From the NCBI GenBank assembly GCA_002839185.1, contig PGXO01000001.1, positions 124,001-188,000 of the forward strand: a stretch of DNA of 64,000 bases, in the 5' to 3' direction. The position numbers were made by a program, and so were the translations under genes. Below the pieces are notes generated by a model, which worked only from the letters and a program-made list of their open reading frames with translations, was not told the DNA's origin and did not search any database. Numbering within the stretch: the stretch's first letter is position 1; each line of letters opens with the position of its first letter. Of the stretch, positions 17,773 through 28,068 are shown piece after piece. The DNA comes from Synergistetes bacterium HGW-Synergistetes-1. GTDB taxonomy: Bacteria > Synergistota > Synergistia > Synergistales > Synergistaceae.

Positions 17773-17848
17773 GCGGACATAGCTCAGTTGGTAGAGCATC
17801 AGCTTCCCAAGCTGAGGGTCGCGGGTCCGAATCCCGTTGTCCGCTCCA
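17773..17848 (+). tRNA. tRNA-Gly, anticodon CCC
   Basis: A complete 76-nt cloverleaf with encoded CCA. The acceptor stem is GCGGACA with TGTCCGC; the D-arm has GG at the usual place; the anticodon loop TTCCCAA has CCC at 17806-17808, reading GGG. The T-loop reads TCCGAAT instead of TTCGAAT, so position 55, normally pseudouridine, is C. The T-stem closes with a G-U pair. Confidence 0.93.
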
Positions 17849-17856
17849 GAAATTAC

Positions 17857-17890
17857 GGATCTCCTGCTTTTGCCGGAGATCCTTTTTTTA
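17857..17890 (+). terminator. Terminator of tRNA-Gly
   Basis: GGATCTCC (17857-17864) pairs with GGAGATCC (17875-17882), followed by seven T. Confidence 0.85.
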
Positions 17891-17905
17891 TGTCAATATT
17901 ATAGT

Positions 17906-17932
17906 GTCCCTTAGCTTGGGAAGCTGATGCTC
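17906..17932 (-). repeat. Inverted near-copy of the tRNA-Gly anticodon arm
   Basis: Bases 17913-17932 are the exact reverse complement of 20 bases of the tRNA (17794-17813). Allowing two mismatches, the match extends to 27 bases (17906-17932). It lies 58 bp beyond the tRNA 3' end and after its terminator. Beyond it, up to the nitroreductase start at 18145, the sequence is AT-rich and shows no other element. Confidence 0.8.
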
Positions 17933-18144
17933 ATCCTGTTTTTATTGTTGCCTGGCCAGTATGTTACGTTTATCAATTGATTTTCTTGAAAAATAGCAGC
18001 TAATCTATTCCTATAATAGGTAGATTTACAAGTGTTTTAATTTTTTAACAATGATATATTTGTAATGTTGAATATAACAAATCATTGTCGGTTTTCATCC
18101 GGCAAAATACACATTATGCTAAAAATTATATTGGAGGGATACAC

Positions 18145-18747
18145 GTGGAAAAAAAGTTTTTTGAAGCTGTAAAAACAAGAAGGACACATTACGGGCTTAC
18201 TAAAGATAAGATCGTCAGCGAAGATAAGATACTGGAGATAGTGAGAGAGGCAGTGACTCATACGCCTTCAGCATTCAATTCACAGAGCGCAAGGGTAGTA
18301 GTTCTTTTTGACGCACAGAGCGACACGCTTTGGGAGATAGTTAAGGAGGAGCTGAAGAAGATCGTTCCGGAAGGAGCCTTCAAAAAAACAGAGGAAAAGG
18401 TAAACGGGTCATTCAAAAGCGGTTACGGTACGATCCTTTTCTTCGAGGACATGAAGGTCATCGAAGGGCTTCAGGAAAAATTCCCCACCTACAGTGACAA
18501 TTTCCCGATATGGTCAAATCAATCGGCGGGGATGCACCAGTTCGTAATATGGACAGCATTGTCCGCAGAGGGGCTGGGGGCATCGCTTCAGCATTACAAT
18601 CCGGTAATCGACAGCGCCGTAAAAAAAGAATGGAATATTCCTGAAAAATGGAAGTTGCTCGCACAGATGCCCTTCGGCAAACCGATCGACGAACCGGCAG
18701 AAAAGGAAGTAATGCCTCTTGATGAGAGAATAAAAATATACAGATAA
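18145..18747 (+). CDS. Nitroreductase family protein (Frm2/Hbn1-like)
   Basis: A 200-residue FMN-dependent nitroreductase-fold protein of the Frm2-like subgroup. The start is KKFFEAVKTRRTHYGL, with THTPSAFNSQSARVVVLF near 38-55 (FMN contacts) and EGLGASLQHYNP near 145-156. The start is GTG 18145, which has GGAGGG at good spacing; the longer frame from 18085 lacks one. Relatives reduce nitroaromatics or sense redox or lipid state; the role here is unknown. It stands alone between the tRNA and the trigger factor gene. Confidence 0.85.
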   Translation: MEKKFFEAVKTRRTHYGLTKDKIVSEDKILEIVREAVTHTPSAFNSQSARVVVLFDAQSDTLWEIVKEELKKIVPEGAFKKTEEKVNGSFKSGYGTILFFEDMKVIEGLQEKFPTYSDNFPIWSNQSAGMHQFVIWTALSAEGLGASLQHYNPVIDSAVKKEWNIPEKWKLLAQMPFGKPIDEPAEKEVMPLDERIKIYR

Positions 18748-18760
18748 AATCATTAACCAA

Positions 18761-18820
18761 CGTTCAGGATATTTATTGAACGCAATATAACACCTTCACT
18801 TTAACATGTGGAGGTGTTAT
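18761..18820. other. Two consecutive hairpins between nitroreductase and tig
   Basis: CGTTCA (18761-18766) pairs with TGAACG (18777-18782). ATAACACCTTCAC (18787-18799) pairs with GTGGAGGTGTTAT (18808-18820) with one G-U pair. Neither is followed by a T-run, so they may be transcript 3'-end or protein-binding structures rather than a standard terminator. Confidence 0.4.
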
Positions 18821-18851
18821 GCTGTTCAAAGGCATGCCGACCCTGATCCGG

Positions 18852-18880
18852 TTGTGCCATCTATCTCTCTGTGATAAAAT
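18852..18880 (+). promoter_or_regulatory. Predicted promoter of the tig-clpP region
   Basis: TTGTGC (18852-18857), a 17-bp spacer and TAAAAT (18875-18880) lie 48 bp before the TTG start of tig. Confidence 0.5.
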
Positions 18881-18927
18881 ATTACGGTTATTGTCAGCAA
18901 AAGGCAAACCGAAAGGGGAAGTATGAA

Positions 18928-20292
18928 TTGAAAACTGAAGTAGTTTCACAGGAAAAAAATATTATCGTCCTAAAGGCCGAATTCGACGCTGAACAGGTCA
19001 ATAAGGCTATAGATATGACGATAAAGGATCTTTCTAAGAAGACTAATATCAAAGGATTCCGTAAAGGGCACGTCCCGCGCAAGACGATCGAGCTTTATTT
19101 CGGCATGAAAGGCATTTGCGTCGAAACAACCGAAAAGATGGTGCCCGAAGCCATAGATAAAATGATCGAAGAATATGAACTCAGCCTGATAGCTGAACCT
19201 AAGCTTGAACCCGGTGATCTCAAGGAAGGTGAACCTTTCACCCTACAGGTAACTTTTGAAGTCACACCGGAAGTGACCCTTCCCGAAATAGATACGATCG
19301 AAGCTGAAAAGACTGTATATATACCGACAGAAGAAATGAGAGACGAGAACATCGCCCGCCTTCTCGAAGCTCACAGCGAGATCGTTCCTACATACGAGGA
19401 AAGGGAGATCACAAAGGAAGATTTTGTATCAGTAAAATATACATCCTCTGTGGTCGATCAGGACGGGAATGCCAGCCCTGTGGAAAACGACCAGAAAACT
19501 GAGATAGATCTCAGCCAGGAAAACATGAGGCCTGAGGTCGTAGATTCTATTATAGGCAAAAAACCCGGCGATACTTCTGCAGTCGAGTTCTCTGTGGAGG
19601 ATGACCCCCAGAACAAAGAGCTTGCCGGTAAAAAAATGCGCTACGAGATAGAGATACTTGGAATTATGAAAAAAGTAACCCCTGAGCTGACAGATGAAAA
19701 AGTCATAGAGATAACCAAGTCAAAACATAAGACAACAGATGAATTCAAAGAAGAGGTAATGTCACAGCTCAAAGCAGCTGCTGAACAGCACAGCCAGGAC
19801 AGCCTTAAGGATTCAGCAGTAGAGAAGCTTTGCGACCTTTCAGAGGTAGAGCTTCCCGATACACTTGTCGAAAGACAGAAACAGGCTATGAGAGCTGACC
19901 AGGCACAGAGAATCAAGAAGGACTCAGGCATGGAAATAGAAGAGTTCTTTGAAAAGAGCGGGATGGACAAAGAGGAATATGAAAAGGAACTTGATGAAGC
20001 TGCCAAGGTGGTTGTCAAAAGAGCACTTGTTCTTGAGGCACTCGCAGACGCCAACGATATTGAGTGGACTCCTGAAGAGCTGAACGCTGAAATACATCGT
20101 ATAGCCATCAGCTCGCGCATCGATCCGAAGAAACTCCATGATTACATCTATGATGACAGGGACAGACTTTTTGAAATGGCTGAAAAGATCCGCAACCGTA
20201 AGACGGTGGACTTCCTTATAACAAAGGTAAAAGTCAACGAAACAGAGGATGAGAATAAGTCCGAAGCGAAAGAAGATACTGAGAATAAATAA
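18928..20292 (+). CDS. tig: Trigger factor
   Basis: A ribosome-bound chaperone of 454 residues, usual for the family. The ribosome-binding domain carries the signature [10 protein letters not shown] near residues 43-52. The PPIase domain spans about 150-245 ([10 protein letters not shown] onward) and the long helical C-terminal domain follows, ending in an acidic tail. The start is TTG, with AAGGGG about 9 nt upstream; the frame upstream of it contains no better site. It is followed by clpP at 40 bp, the conserved tig-clpP-clpX order. Confidence 0.95.
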   Translation: MKTEVVSQEKNIIVLKAEFDAEQVNKAIDMTIKDLSKKTNIKGFRKGHVPRKTIELYFGMKGICVETTEKMVPEAIDKMIEEYELSLIAEPKLEPGDLKEGEPFTLQVTFEVTPEVTLPEIDTIEAEKTVYIPTEEMRDENIARLLEAHSEIVPTYEEREITKEDFVSVKYTSSVVDQDGNASPVENDQKTEIDLSQENMRPEVVDSIIGKKPGDTSAVEFSVEDDPQNKELAGKKMRYEIEILGIMKKVTPELTDEKVIEITKSKHKTTDEFKEEVMSQLKAAAEQHSQDSLKDSAVEKLCDLSEVELPDTLVERQKQAMRADQAQRIKKDSGMEIEEFFEKSGMDKEEYEKELDEAAKVVVKRALVLEALADANDIEWTPEELNAEIHRIAISSRIDPKKLHDYIYDDRDRLFEMAEKIRNRKTVDFLITKVKVNETEDENKSEAKEDTENK

Positions 20293-20332
20293 TTATTCCC
20301 AATCGAATAATATTAGAAAGGGAGCGTATAAA

Positions 20333-20917
20333 TTGTCACAATTAATACCGATGGTAGTGGAACAGACCGGTAGAGGTGAGCGTTCTTACGACATCTACAG
20401 CAGGCTCTTGAAGGACAGGATAATTTTCCTGGGTTCCGAGATCAATGATGATGTAGCAAACCTTGTTGTTGCTCAGCTTTTATTCCTTGAGAGCGAAGAC
20501 CCGGAGAAGGATGTTTTTATTTACATCAACAGCCCGGGAGGGGTTATCACATCAGGTCTGGCTATCTATGACACCATGCAGTACATCAAGCCTCAGGTAT
20601 CGACCATATGCACTGGCCTGGCCGCCAGTATGGGCGCGTTCCTCCTTGCCGCAGGCGCAGAAGGGAAAAGGATCGCTCTCCCGAACGCGAGGATAATGAT
20701 CCATCAGCCTACAGGAGGCGCAAAGGGACAGGCTTCGGATGTCAAGATACATGCTGAGGAGATTTTGTATACAAGAAAGAGGCTGAACGACCTGCTTTCA
20801 AAGCATACCAAACAGCCCCTGAAAGTGATAGATAAAGATACGGACAGGGATTTCTTCATGTCGGCGGAAGAAGCGCTGAAATACGGTATCGTCGATAAGA
20901 TAATCGAAAAACGGTGA
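20333..20917 (+). CDS. clpP: ATP-dependent Clp protease proteolytic subunit
   Basis: A 194-residue ClpP, the standard length. The catalytic triad is visible: Ser in [11 protein letters not shown] (about 97), His in IMIHQP (about 122) and Asp in [11 protein letters not shown] (about 171). The start is TTG, giving [19 protein letters not shown], and GGGAGC lies upstream. The longer frame beginning at 20249 overlaps tig and is rejected. The tetradecamer works with ClpX, encoded next. Confidence 0.96.
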   Translation: MSQLIPMVVEQTGRGERSYDIYSRLLKDRIIFLGSEINDDVANLVVAQLLFLESEDPEKDVFIYINSPGGVITSGLAIYDTMQYIKPQVSTICTGLAASMGAFLLAAGAEGKRIALPNARIMIHQPTGGAKGQASDVKIHAEEILYTRKRLNDLLSKHTKQPLKVIDKDTDRDFFMSAEEALKYGIVDKIIEKR

Positions 20918-21019
20918 CCGAAATAATCAATTTTTAGGGGATTCCGTCAGGGGTCCCCTGATTCTAATCTACACAGATGCTCTTTACTGAAGAGCGCAAT
21001 TTGATCGAGGTGCATTCGC

Positions 21020-22339
21020 TTGTACGACAAAAACCAAAATAAGGAAAACAATAACCGCAGAAAGCCCAGATGCTCATTCTGCGGCAAGAGTCAGGACGAG
21101 GTATCCAAACTGATAGCCGGTCCTGCCAATACATTTATATGCTCAGACTGCATCCAGCTCTGCAATGTCATACTGAGGGACGAAAAAGGGGCTCCTTCTT
21201 TCAAAGATAATGCAATGACCAAAGCAAAGCCCGATTACACTTCAGTCCCTGTTTTGGAAAAGCTGCCAAAACCAAAAGAGATCAAGGAATTTCTTGACCA
21301 GTATGTGATCGGCCAGGACCACGCCAAGAAGGTACTGTCTGTGGCTGTTTACAACCATTATCAGAGAATAACCAACATCTGTACTGAAGATGACGAAGTA
21401 GAGCTGCCTAAAAGTAATGTTCTTCTGGTCGGTCCGACAGGATGCGGTAAAACGTTGCTTGCTCAGACACTGGCCAAGATGCTCAATGTGCCATTTGCCA
21501 TGACCGATGCGACAACCCTTACTGAAGCCGGTTATGTCGGTGAGGACGTGGAAAACATACTGCTGAGGCTTCTGCAGGCGGCTGATTTTGACATTGATGC
21601 TGCACAGCGGGGGATCATTTACATCGACGAAATTGACAAAATATCACGAAAATCGGAATCAGTCTCTATTACTCGTGATGTCTCAGGCGAGGGAGTCCAG
21701 CAGGCCCTGCTTAAGATAATCGAGGGAACGGTCGCCAACATACCTCCTAAAGGCGGCCGCAAGCATCCAAGCCAGGAAATGATCCCGATGGACACGAGCA
21801 ACATCCTCTTCATATGCGGAGGCGCATTTGACGGACTGGAGAAGTTGATCGCCAAAAGGACAAGTGAAAAGTCACTGGGCTTTGGCGGCGACCTTACCAA
21901 AAATCTAAATAAAAATTCTTCTTATGAGCTATTAAAAAAGCTTCAGCCGGACGACCTTCGTTCCTATGGATTCATACCTGAATTTATTGGAAGACTGCCT
22001 GTGCTTGTGGCTCTCGAAGCCCTTACTGAAGAAGCCCTGATAAGGATCCTCCTTGAGCCCCGAAATGCCCCGCTAAAACAGTACAAGAAGCTCTTCTCCC
22101 TAGAAGGGATAGATCTGGTATTTACGGATGATGCTGTCCACACCATAGCGGAAAAAGGAGCAAAACTGAATACCGGCGCAAGGGGACTGAGGACCATCCT
22201 TGAATCCCTTATGCTCGATATGCAGTATGAATTACCAGACAAGTCATCCGGGATCAACATGCTTACTGTCACAAAAGATGTAGTAAACGGGCTGGAGAAA
22301 CCTGTTCAGTCCTCCAAAAATGAAAAAGAGGCTGTCTGA
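21020..22339 (+). CDS. clpX: ATP-dependent Clp protease ATP-binding subunit ClpX
   Basis: A 439-residue AAA+ unfoldase. The N-terminal zinc finger is CSFCGKSQ...CSDC (about 14-42), Walker A is GPTGCGKT (about 137), Walker B is IIYIDEIDK (about 200), and the GFGG ClpP-docking motif lies in LGFGGDL (about 292). The start is TTG with GAGGTG upstream. It recognises and unfolds tagged substrates for ClpP. The 102-bp gap after clpP contains an AGGGGA/TCCCCT inverted repeat (20936-20959) without a T-run. Confidence 0.96.
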   Translation: MYDKNQNKENNNRRKPRCSFCGKSQDEVSKLIAGPANTFICSDCIQLCNVILRDEKGAPSFKDNAMTKAKPDYTSVPVLEKLPKPKEIKEFLDQYVIGQDHAKKVLSVAVYNHYQRITNICTEDDEVELPKSNVLLVGPTGCGKTLLAQTLAKMLNVPFAMTDATTLTEAGYVGEDVENILLRLLQAADFDIDAAQRGIIYIDEIDKISRKSESVSITRDVSGEGVQQALLKIIEGTVANIPPKGGRKHPSQEMIPMDTSNILFICGGAFDGLEKLIAKRTSEKSLGFGGDLTKNLNKNSSYELLKKLQPDDLRSYGFIPEFIGRLPVLVALEALTEEALIRILLEPRNAPLKQYKKLFSLEGIDLVFTDDAVHTIAEKGAKLNTGARGLRTILESLMLDMQYELPDKSSGINMLTVTKDVVNGLEKPVQSSKNEKEAV

Positions 22340-22342
22340 TCC

Positions 22343-24658
22343 ATGCACATCCATCCTGTCGTCCCTGTAAGAGATATGGTAGTTTTCCCAGGGGTCATAG
22401 CTCCTCTCTTCGTGGGAAGACCACGTTCTGCGCGGGCGCTTGAAGAGGCGAATGCAAGGGGACACCTAGTTTTTATCACAGCTCAGAAAAATTCTATGAT
22501 AGATAACCCAGAACCTGATGACCTCAACACAACAGGAACACTCTGCAAGGTACTCCAGACTGTGCGCATGCCTGACGGCACCATAAAGGCTGTGCTTGAG
22601 GGAGGATGGAGGTGCAGGGCGGTACACTTTATATCAGGAGACAGTTTTCTTGAGGCAGAAATTGAGAAGATTCCTTCTACTAATACGGCCCACACAAACC
22701 AGGCAGAAGCTCTGCGCAGGGCAGTACTTTCTGAGTTTGAATCATACGTGAAACTGAACCTTAAGCTGCCTGACGAAGTGACCCATTCGGCAGAAAATAT
22801 TGGCGACATTGACCTGTTCGCTGATATCGTCGCATCTCACAGCCTTATTAAACATGAAGACAAACAAAGACTCCTGGAGACCCCAGACCTTATCGAGCGC
22901 CTCCGCATGCTGCTTGCTGTACTTATGAGGGAAAACGAATTCCTCAAAATGGAGCATGACATTCAGGAAAAGGTAAGAAATGAGATGGACAAGGGGCAGA
23001 AGCAGTACTACCTGAGAGAGCAGCTAAAGATTATCCAGCAGGAGCTGGGCGACGACAGCCCCCTTTCAGAGATTGAGGAGCTGCGGGCCAGGACAGAGAA
23101 GACCGAGATGCCGGATGAAGCCAGAGATAAAGTAATGCGTGAACTGGACCGGTATGCAAGGATGGCGCCCATTTCACCTGAAGCAACTGTCGCAAGGACA
23201 TATATAGAATGGCTTCTGGACATTCCATGGAACATCTGTTCCGAAGACCATCTCAATCTGAAAGATGCCCGCAAGGTACTGGAAGAAGACCATTACGGCC
23301 TCGAAGAGGTAAAGGAACGCATTCTTGAATTCCTGGCCGTGAGGAAGCTTGCAGCAGACAATATGAGGGCCCAGGTACTCTGCTTTGTCGGACCTCCCGG
23401 AGTCGGAAAAACCTCTCTGGGAAGATCCATTGCAAGGACGATGGGAAGAAAATTTGTAAACATGTCTCTCGGAGGAATGCGTGATGAAGCTGAGATACGC
23501 GGCCATAGAAGGACCTATGTCGGAGCTCTTCCCGGAAGGATAATACAGAAGATCAAAGCAGCTGGGACCAACAACCCCGTACTCCTGATGGACGAGATAG
23601 ACAAAATAGGCAATGATTTCAGGGGCGATCCTGCAGCAGCACTGCTTGAGGTACTCGACCCGGAACAGAACTGCAGTTTCACCGATAATTTTCTTGAGAT
23701 ATCCTTTGACCTGAGCAAGGTCATGTTCATAACAACTGCAAACAGCACAGGCACAATACCCAAGCCGCTGCTTGACAGGATGGAGATCATCCCTCTGCCC
23801 GGCTACGTTGCCGAGGAGAAGGTCAAGATCGCGAAAAAACACCTTCTGCCCAGGATTCTGAAGGAACACGGCCTTACAAAAAAGGATCTTACTATCCCCG
23901 ACGTTACCGTAAGGAATATCATAACTGCATACACAATGGAAGCAGGCGTAAGGAACCTTGACAGACAGCTTTCCAAGATAGCAAGGAAAGTAGCAGCAGA
24001 AATAGCAAATTCTTCGACCTCAGAAGAAAATAAAAAAACCATAAGCGTAACAAATGATCTTATGAAGAAAATGCTTGGTGCGCCAAAACTCCATACGACA
24101 AAGATACCAAAGGAAGATCCCCTGGGGACGGCTCTTGGCCTTGCCTGGACTGAATCAGGCGGTTCTGTCATCCTTATTGAATCAGCTGTTATGGAGGGCA
24201 ACGGAAACGTATCCTACACGGGAAACCTTGGAGATATTATGCAGGAATCTGCTCAGACAGCTCTTGCCTATTTGAGATCCAACGCTTCATCTTTCGGCCT
24301 TGAAAACTTTGACTGGAAGAAAAAAGACATCCATATACATGTCCCTGAAGGCGCAGTACCCAAAGACGGACCGTCCGCGGGCATAACACTTGCCCTTTCG
24401 CTCTGTTCCGCACTTACCGGCAGGAGAGTGGACGTCTCCTATGCGATGACCGGTGAGATGACTCTTCACGGAGACGTGCTGCCTATCGGTGGAATCAGAG
24501 AAAAAATGCTTGCCGCCAAGAGACTTGGCATTAAAAAGCTTATACTGCCCGAAGATAACAAATCAGATGTAGGGGAGCTTGGCGATTGGATCAAGACAGG
24601 CATGAAGATACATTACGTATCTAAGATAACCGGCGTTTTCCAACTGGCGCTGAAGTAA
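22343..24658 (+). CDS. lon: ATP-dependent protease La
   Basis: A 771-residue LonA protease. It has an N-terminal substrate-binding domain (about 1-205), AAA+ module with GPPGVGKT (about 352) and Walker B VLLMDEIDK (about 415), and a C-terminal protease domain with catalytic Ser in PKDGPSAGIT (about 675) and Lys in REKMLAAKRLG (about 718). It lies 3 bp after clpX in the same operon and is cytoplasmic. Protein quality control genes tig, clpP, clpX and lon are thus contiguous. Confidence 0.96.
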   Translation: MHIHPVVPVRDMVVFPGVIAPLFVGRPRSARALEEANARGHLVFITAQKNSMIDNPEPDDLNTTGTLCKVLQTVRMPDGTIKAVLEGGWRCRAVHFISGDSFLEAEIEKIPSTNTAHTNQAEALRRAVLSEFESYVKLNLKLPDEVTHSAENIGDIDLFADIVASHSLIKHEDKQRLLETPDLIERLRMLLAVLMRENEFLKMEHDIQEKVRNEMDKGQKQYYLREQLKIIQQELGDDSPLSEIEELRARTEKTEMPDEARDKVMRELDRYARMAPISPEATVARTYIEWLLDIPWNICSEDHLNLKDARKVLEEDHYGLEEVKERILEFLAVRKLAADNMRAQVLCFVGPPGVGKTSLGRSIARTMGRKFVNMSLGGMRDEAEIRGHRRTYVGALPGRIIQKIKAAGTNNPVLLMDEIDKIGNDFRGDPAAALLEVLDPEQNCSFTDNFLEISFDLSKVMFITTANSTGTIPKPLLDRMEIIPLPGYVAEEKVKIAKKHLLPRILKEHGLTKKDLTIPDVTVRNIITAYTMEAGVRNLDRQLSKIARKVAAEIANSSTSEENKKTISVTNDLMKKMLGAPKLHTTKIPKEDPLGTALGLAWTESGGSVILIESAVMEGNGNVSYTGNLGDIMQESAQTALAYLRSNASSFGLENFDWKKKDIHIHVPEGAVPKDGPSAGITLALSLCSALTGRRVDVSYAMTGEMTLHGDVLPIGGIREKMLAAKRLGIKKLILPEDNKSDVGELGDWIKTGMKIHYVSKITGVFQLALK

Positions 24659-24670
24659 GGGGAAAACGAA

Positions 24671-25303
24671 ATGACAGCCTGGAAATCAGAGCTTTACTGC
24701 ACTGCCTTTACCAAGGATCAGATACCTGCCCCTGAGAAGAATGAGATCGTTGTTGTCGGCCGTTCTAACGTTGGCAAGTCGACCCTTATAAATTCACTTC
24801 TTGAAAGAAAAATAGCCAAAGTAAGCTCTAAACCAGGAAAGACGAGAAGCATAAACTTTTACAAAGTCTCAGCCGGGGAAGACGATTTCACATTGGTCGA
24901 CATCCCGGGTTACGGTTATGCCGCCAGGGGGCTTGATGAACGCAGGACATGGTGGAGGCTCATAGAGGACTATTTCAATTCTGACAGGCCAATAAGCTAC
25001 GTCATACACCTTATGGATTTCAGGCACGGCCCGCTTGCCAATGACAACGAACTTACAGGCTGGCTGGATGGGATGGACATGCCAAGACTTGTTGTTTTCA
25101 CAAAAGGGGATAAAATATCTCCCGGGAAAAGAAAAGGCCTTTACCAGCAGTACATGCGGGCAGGCCTTGACTCGATACTGCCTCCCTTTATAACTTCAGG
25201 GACAAATGACAGAGAAATGCAAGCCCTCAGGGAAGGTATCAAAAATATCATCAAAGAGATCGCTAAAATGGACCTTGCAGCAGCAAAAAAAGCAAAAAAG
25301 TGA
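24671..25303 (+). CDS. engB: Ribosome biogenesis GTPase (YihA/YsxC)
   Basis: A 210-residue TrmE-Era-EngA-YihA-family GTPase. G1 is GRSNVGKST (about 30-38), G2 region SKPGKTRSINFY, G3 DIPGYGYA (about 78), G4 TKGD (about 141) and a G5-like TSGT (about 175). It assists late assembly of the 50S subunit. It follows lon by 12 bp; lon-engB linkage is common. Confidence 0.93.
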   Translation: MTAWKSELYCTAFTKDQIPAPEKNEIVVVGRSNVGKSTLINSLLERKIAKVSSKPGKTRSINFYKVSAGEDDFTLVDIPGYGYAARGLDERRTWWRLIEDYFNSDRPISYVIHLMDFRHGPLANDNELTGWLDGMDMPRLVVFTKGDKISPGKRKGLYQQYMRAGLDSILPPFITSGTNDREMQALREGIKNIIKEIAKMDLAAAKKAKK

Positions 25304-25399
25304 CCTGTATACCCGAGGATCCGGAACGGCCGGACCGTCGGGATGGGCAAATAGATCCGGATACAGCCACCAGGCGTATCCAACGAGGAGGAAGACCGG

Positions 25400-28066
25400 A
25401 TGGAATCCGAGAAAACCGTGTTAGGCAAAGGTTACGAACCAGCACCGATTGAAGACAAGTGGTACATGAGATGGGTAGAAGAGGGGCTCTTTAAAGCTGA
25501 CCCATCTTCTTCAAAACCGCATTACTCAATAGTTATCCCTCCTCCCAACGTAACTGGCTCCCTGCATGTAGGGCATGCACTGGACAACACGCTGCAGGAC
25601 ATTCTTTGCAGGACCAAAAGGATGCAGGGTTTCGAGGTGCTTTGGCTCCCTGGAACAGACCACGCCGGTATCGCTACTCAGAACGTAGTTGAACGCTCTC
25701 TTGCAGCGAAAGGTATATCACGCCACGATCTGGGGCGTGAGGAGTTCGTATCAAGGGTGTGGGAATGGAAAGAGGAGTACGGAAGCACGATAATCAACCA
25801 GCTGAAAAAACTCGGAGCTTCATGCGACTGGGACAGGGAACGTTTTACGATGGACGAAGGACTGTCCGTAGCTGTCCGAAAAATTTTTGTCGATCTTTAT
25901 AAAAAGGATCTCATCTACAGGGGAAAATATCTTATCAACTGGTGTCCGAGATGCCACACCGCACTCTCAGACCTCGAAGTCGAGCATGAGGACAAGGACG
26001 GCAAATTCTATGAGGTAGCTTACAAATTCGCAGACGGAGACGGATGCCTTAAGGTAATGACGACCCGACCCGAGACTATCCTCGGAGATACCGCAATAGC
26101 AATACATCCAAGGGATGAGAAGAACCGCCATCTTGTCGGTAAAAATGTGATCGTGCCGATCGTAGGCAGAGTGATCCCTGTGATCGAAGACAACATGGTC
26201 GACCCTGAGTTTGGATCAGGCTGTGTAAAGATCACCCCTGCCCACGACCCCAACGATTTCCTGGTCGGACAGAGGCATGGACTTGAACAGATACAAGTGA
26301 TCGACGACAACGGCATCATGTGCGGAGAAGAATCAGGCAGATATGCAGGCATGGACCGCTTCGAAGCAAGAAAGGCCATAGTTGAGGACCTCAAGAACGA
26401 CGGTTCCCTCATAGGGATAGAAGATATTAAACATTCTGTTGGCGAATGCTACCGCTGCCACACCGTTATCGAGCCATATCTTTCAGAACAGTGGTTCGTA
26501 AGGGCCAAGCCCCTTGCAGAGGCTGGAGTCGCCTCGGTCAAAGCCGGAAATATCCGTTTCGTGCCTGATCAGTGGACCAACGTCTATTATCAATGGATGG
26601 AAAACATCAGGGACTGGTGCATTTCAAGGCAGCTTTGGTGGGGACACAGGATCCCGGCATGGTACTGCGACAAGTGCGGCGAGATCATAGTTGAAACAGA
26701 GGAACCCAAATCATGCCCGAAGTGCGGCAATACCGAACTCAGGCAGGACGAGGACGTCCTTGATACATGGTTCTCCAGCGCCCTTTGGCCCTTCTCAACA
26801 ATGGGATGGCCGGAAGAGACCGATCTGCTTAAGAAGTTCTATCCGACATCAGTACTCGTAACAGGGTTCGACATCATTTTTTTCTGGGTGGCCAGGATGA
26901 TAATGTTCGGACTTGAGGGCATGAAGGGAGAAGTTCCCTTTCATGACGTATATATCCACGCCCTGGTCCGTGATGAAAAAGGACAGAAGATGAGCAAGTC
27001 CAAGGGCAATGTTATCGACCCTCTGACGATAGTCCGGGAATACGGTGCAGACGCACTGAGGTTCACGATCGCAGCGCTTACAGTACAGGGCCGTGACATA
27101 TTCCTCTCTACAGAAAGGATCGCAACCTACAGGCTCTTCATGAACAAGCTCTGGAACGCGAGCCGCTTTGCCTTGATGAACCTTGAGGACGCTGAGGCCG
27201 GAATGAAATGGAAGGACAATGAGCTCCGGCTGCACGACAAATGGATACTCAACAGAATATCACAGGTCTCAACTGAGATGACCCGACTCATTGACGGTTA
27301 TTTCTTCGGGGAATCCGCCAGACTCATGTATGATTTCGTCTGGGGTGAACTCTGCGACTGGTATCTGGAACTTTCCAAGCCCGCGCTCAGAGGGGAAGAG
27401 GGCGAGGCCAGGAGAAAGACGACCCAGGCTGTCCTGCTTGCTGTATTCGAAGACGTTCTGAAGCTTCTGCATCCTTACATACCATTTGTCACAGAAGAAC
27501 TGTGGCAGGCTTTCCCCTTCGGAAACGGGATAATCGAACGCACAGAATGGCCCGGTCCAAGGATCGAAAAGATAGATGAGGATGTCATTAACGAAATGGA
27601 TCTGGTACGCGAGGTCATAAGGTCTGTAAGGAATCTCAGGGCTGAAGCGCACATTGCTCCTCAGCAGGTGATCCCCAGGGCGGTCCTCTCTGTTCACAAC
27701 GACGAAAAATTGGTACTGATAAGATCGTCCGAATCTCAGATAACACTCCTCACCAAGGTCGAGAGGATAGAGATCATGGACAGGGAGGCGAAGAAACCGC
27801 AGAAGAGCCTTGCGTCCGTCCTCGACGACGTTCAGGTATATCTGCCCGTAGGAGACCTTCTTGACGTGGAAAAGGAGATCCAGCGCCTTAACAACGATCT
27901 TTCAAAGATCGAAAAGGACATCGAAAAGGGCTTGGCAAAACTTGCAAACCCGCAGTTCGTAGAGAGAGCGCCTGAAGAAGTCATATTGAAGGAAAAGGCC
28001 TCCCTTTCTGACAACGAGGCAAAGAGGGACAGGATCAGAGAAAACCTTTCAAGCCTTAACGACTGA
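25400..28066 (+). CDS. valS: Valyl-tRNA synthetase
   Basis: An 888-residue class I synthetase. The HIGH-type motif is PPNVTGSLHVGHAL (about 50-63), the editing domain spans about 195-345, KMSKS is in KGQKMSKSKGNVIDP (about 530), and a C-terminal coiled coil (about 820-888) is typical of ValRS. GAGGAGG precedes the ATG. The 96-bp leader shows no T-box motif. Confidence 0.96.
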   Translation: MESEKTVLGKGYEPAPIEDKWYMRWVEEGLFKADPSSSKPHYSIVIPPPNVTGSLHVGHALDNTLQDILCRTKRMQGFEVLWLPGTDHAGIATQNVVERSLAAKGISRHDLGREEFVSRVWEWKEEYGSTIINQLKKLGASCDWDRERFTMDEGLSVAVRKIFVDLYKKDLIYRGKYLINWCPRCHTALSDLEVEHEDKDGKFYEVAYKFADGDGCLKVMTTRPETILGDTAIAIHPRDEKNRHLVGKNVIVPIVGRVIPVIEDNMVDPEFGSGCVKITPAHDPNDFLVGQRHGLEQIQVIDDNGIMCGEESGRYAGMDRFEARKAIVEDLKNDGSLIGIEDIKHSVGECYRCHTVIEPYLSEQWFVRAKPLAEAGVASVKAGNIRFVPDQWTNVYYQWMENIRDWCISRQLWWGHRIPAWYCDKCGEIIVETEEPKSCPKCGNTELRQDEDVLDTWFSSALWPFSTMGWPEETDLLKKFYPTSVLVTGFDIIFFWVARMIMFGLEGMKGEVPFHDVYIHALVRDEKGQKMSKSKGNVIDPLTIVREYGADALRFTIAALTVQGRDIFLSTERIATYRLFMNKLWNASRFALMNLEDAEAGMKWKDNELRLHDKWILNRISQVSTEMTRLIDGYFFGESARLMYDFVWGELCDWYLELSKPALRGEEGEARRKTTQAVLLAVFEDVLKLLHPYIPFVTEELWQAFPFGNGIIERTEWPGPRIEKIDEDVINEMDLVREVIRSVRNLRAEAHIAPQQVIPRAVLSVHNDEKLVLIRSSESQITLLTKVERIEIMDREAKKPQKSLASVLDDVQVYLPVGDLLDVEKEIQRLNNDLSKIEKDIEKGLAKLANPQFVERAPEEVILKEKASLSDNEAKRDRIRENLSSLND

Positions 28067-28068
28067 TA

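Noticed and set aside
20936-20959. Terminator between clpP and clpX
   Set aside because: The AGGGGA/TCCCCT stem has no T-run downstream on the plus strand and the genes are expected to be expressed together.
25304-25399. T-box leader before valS
   Set aside because: The gap is only 96 bp and has no T-box core or terminator.
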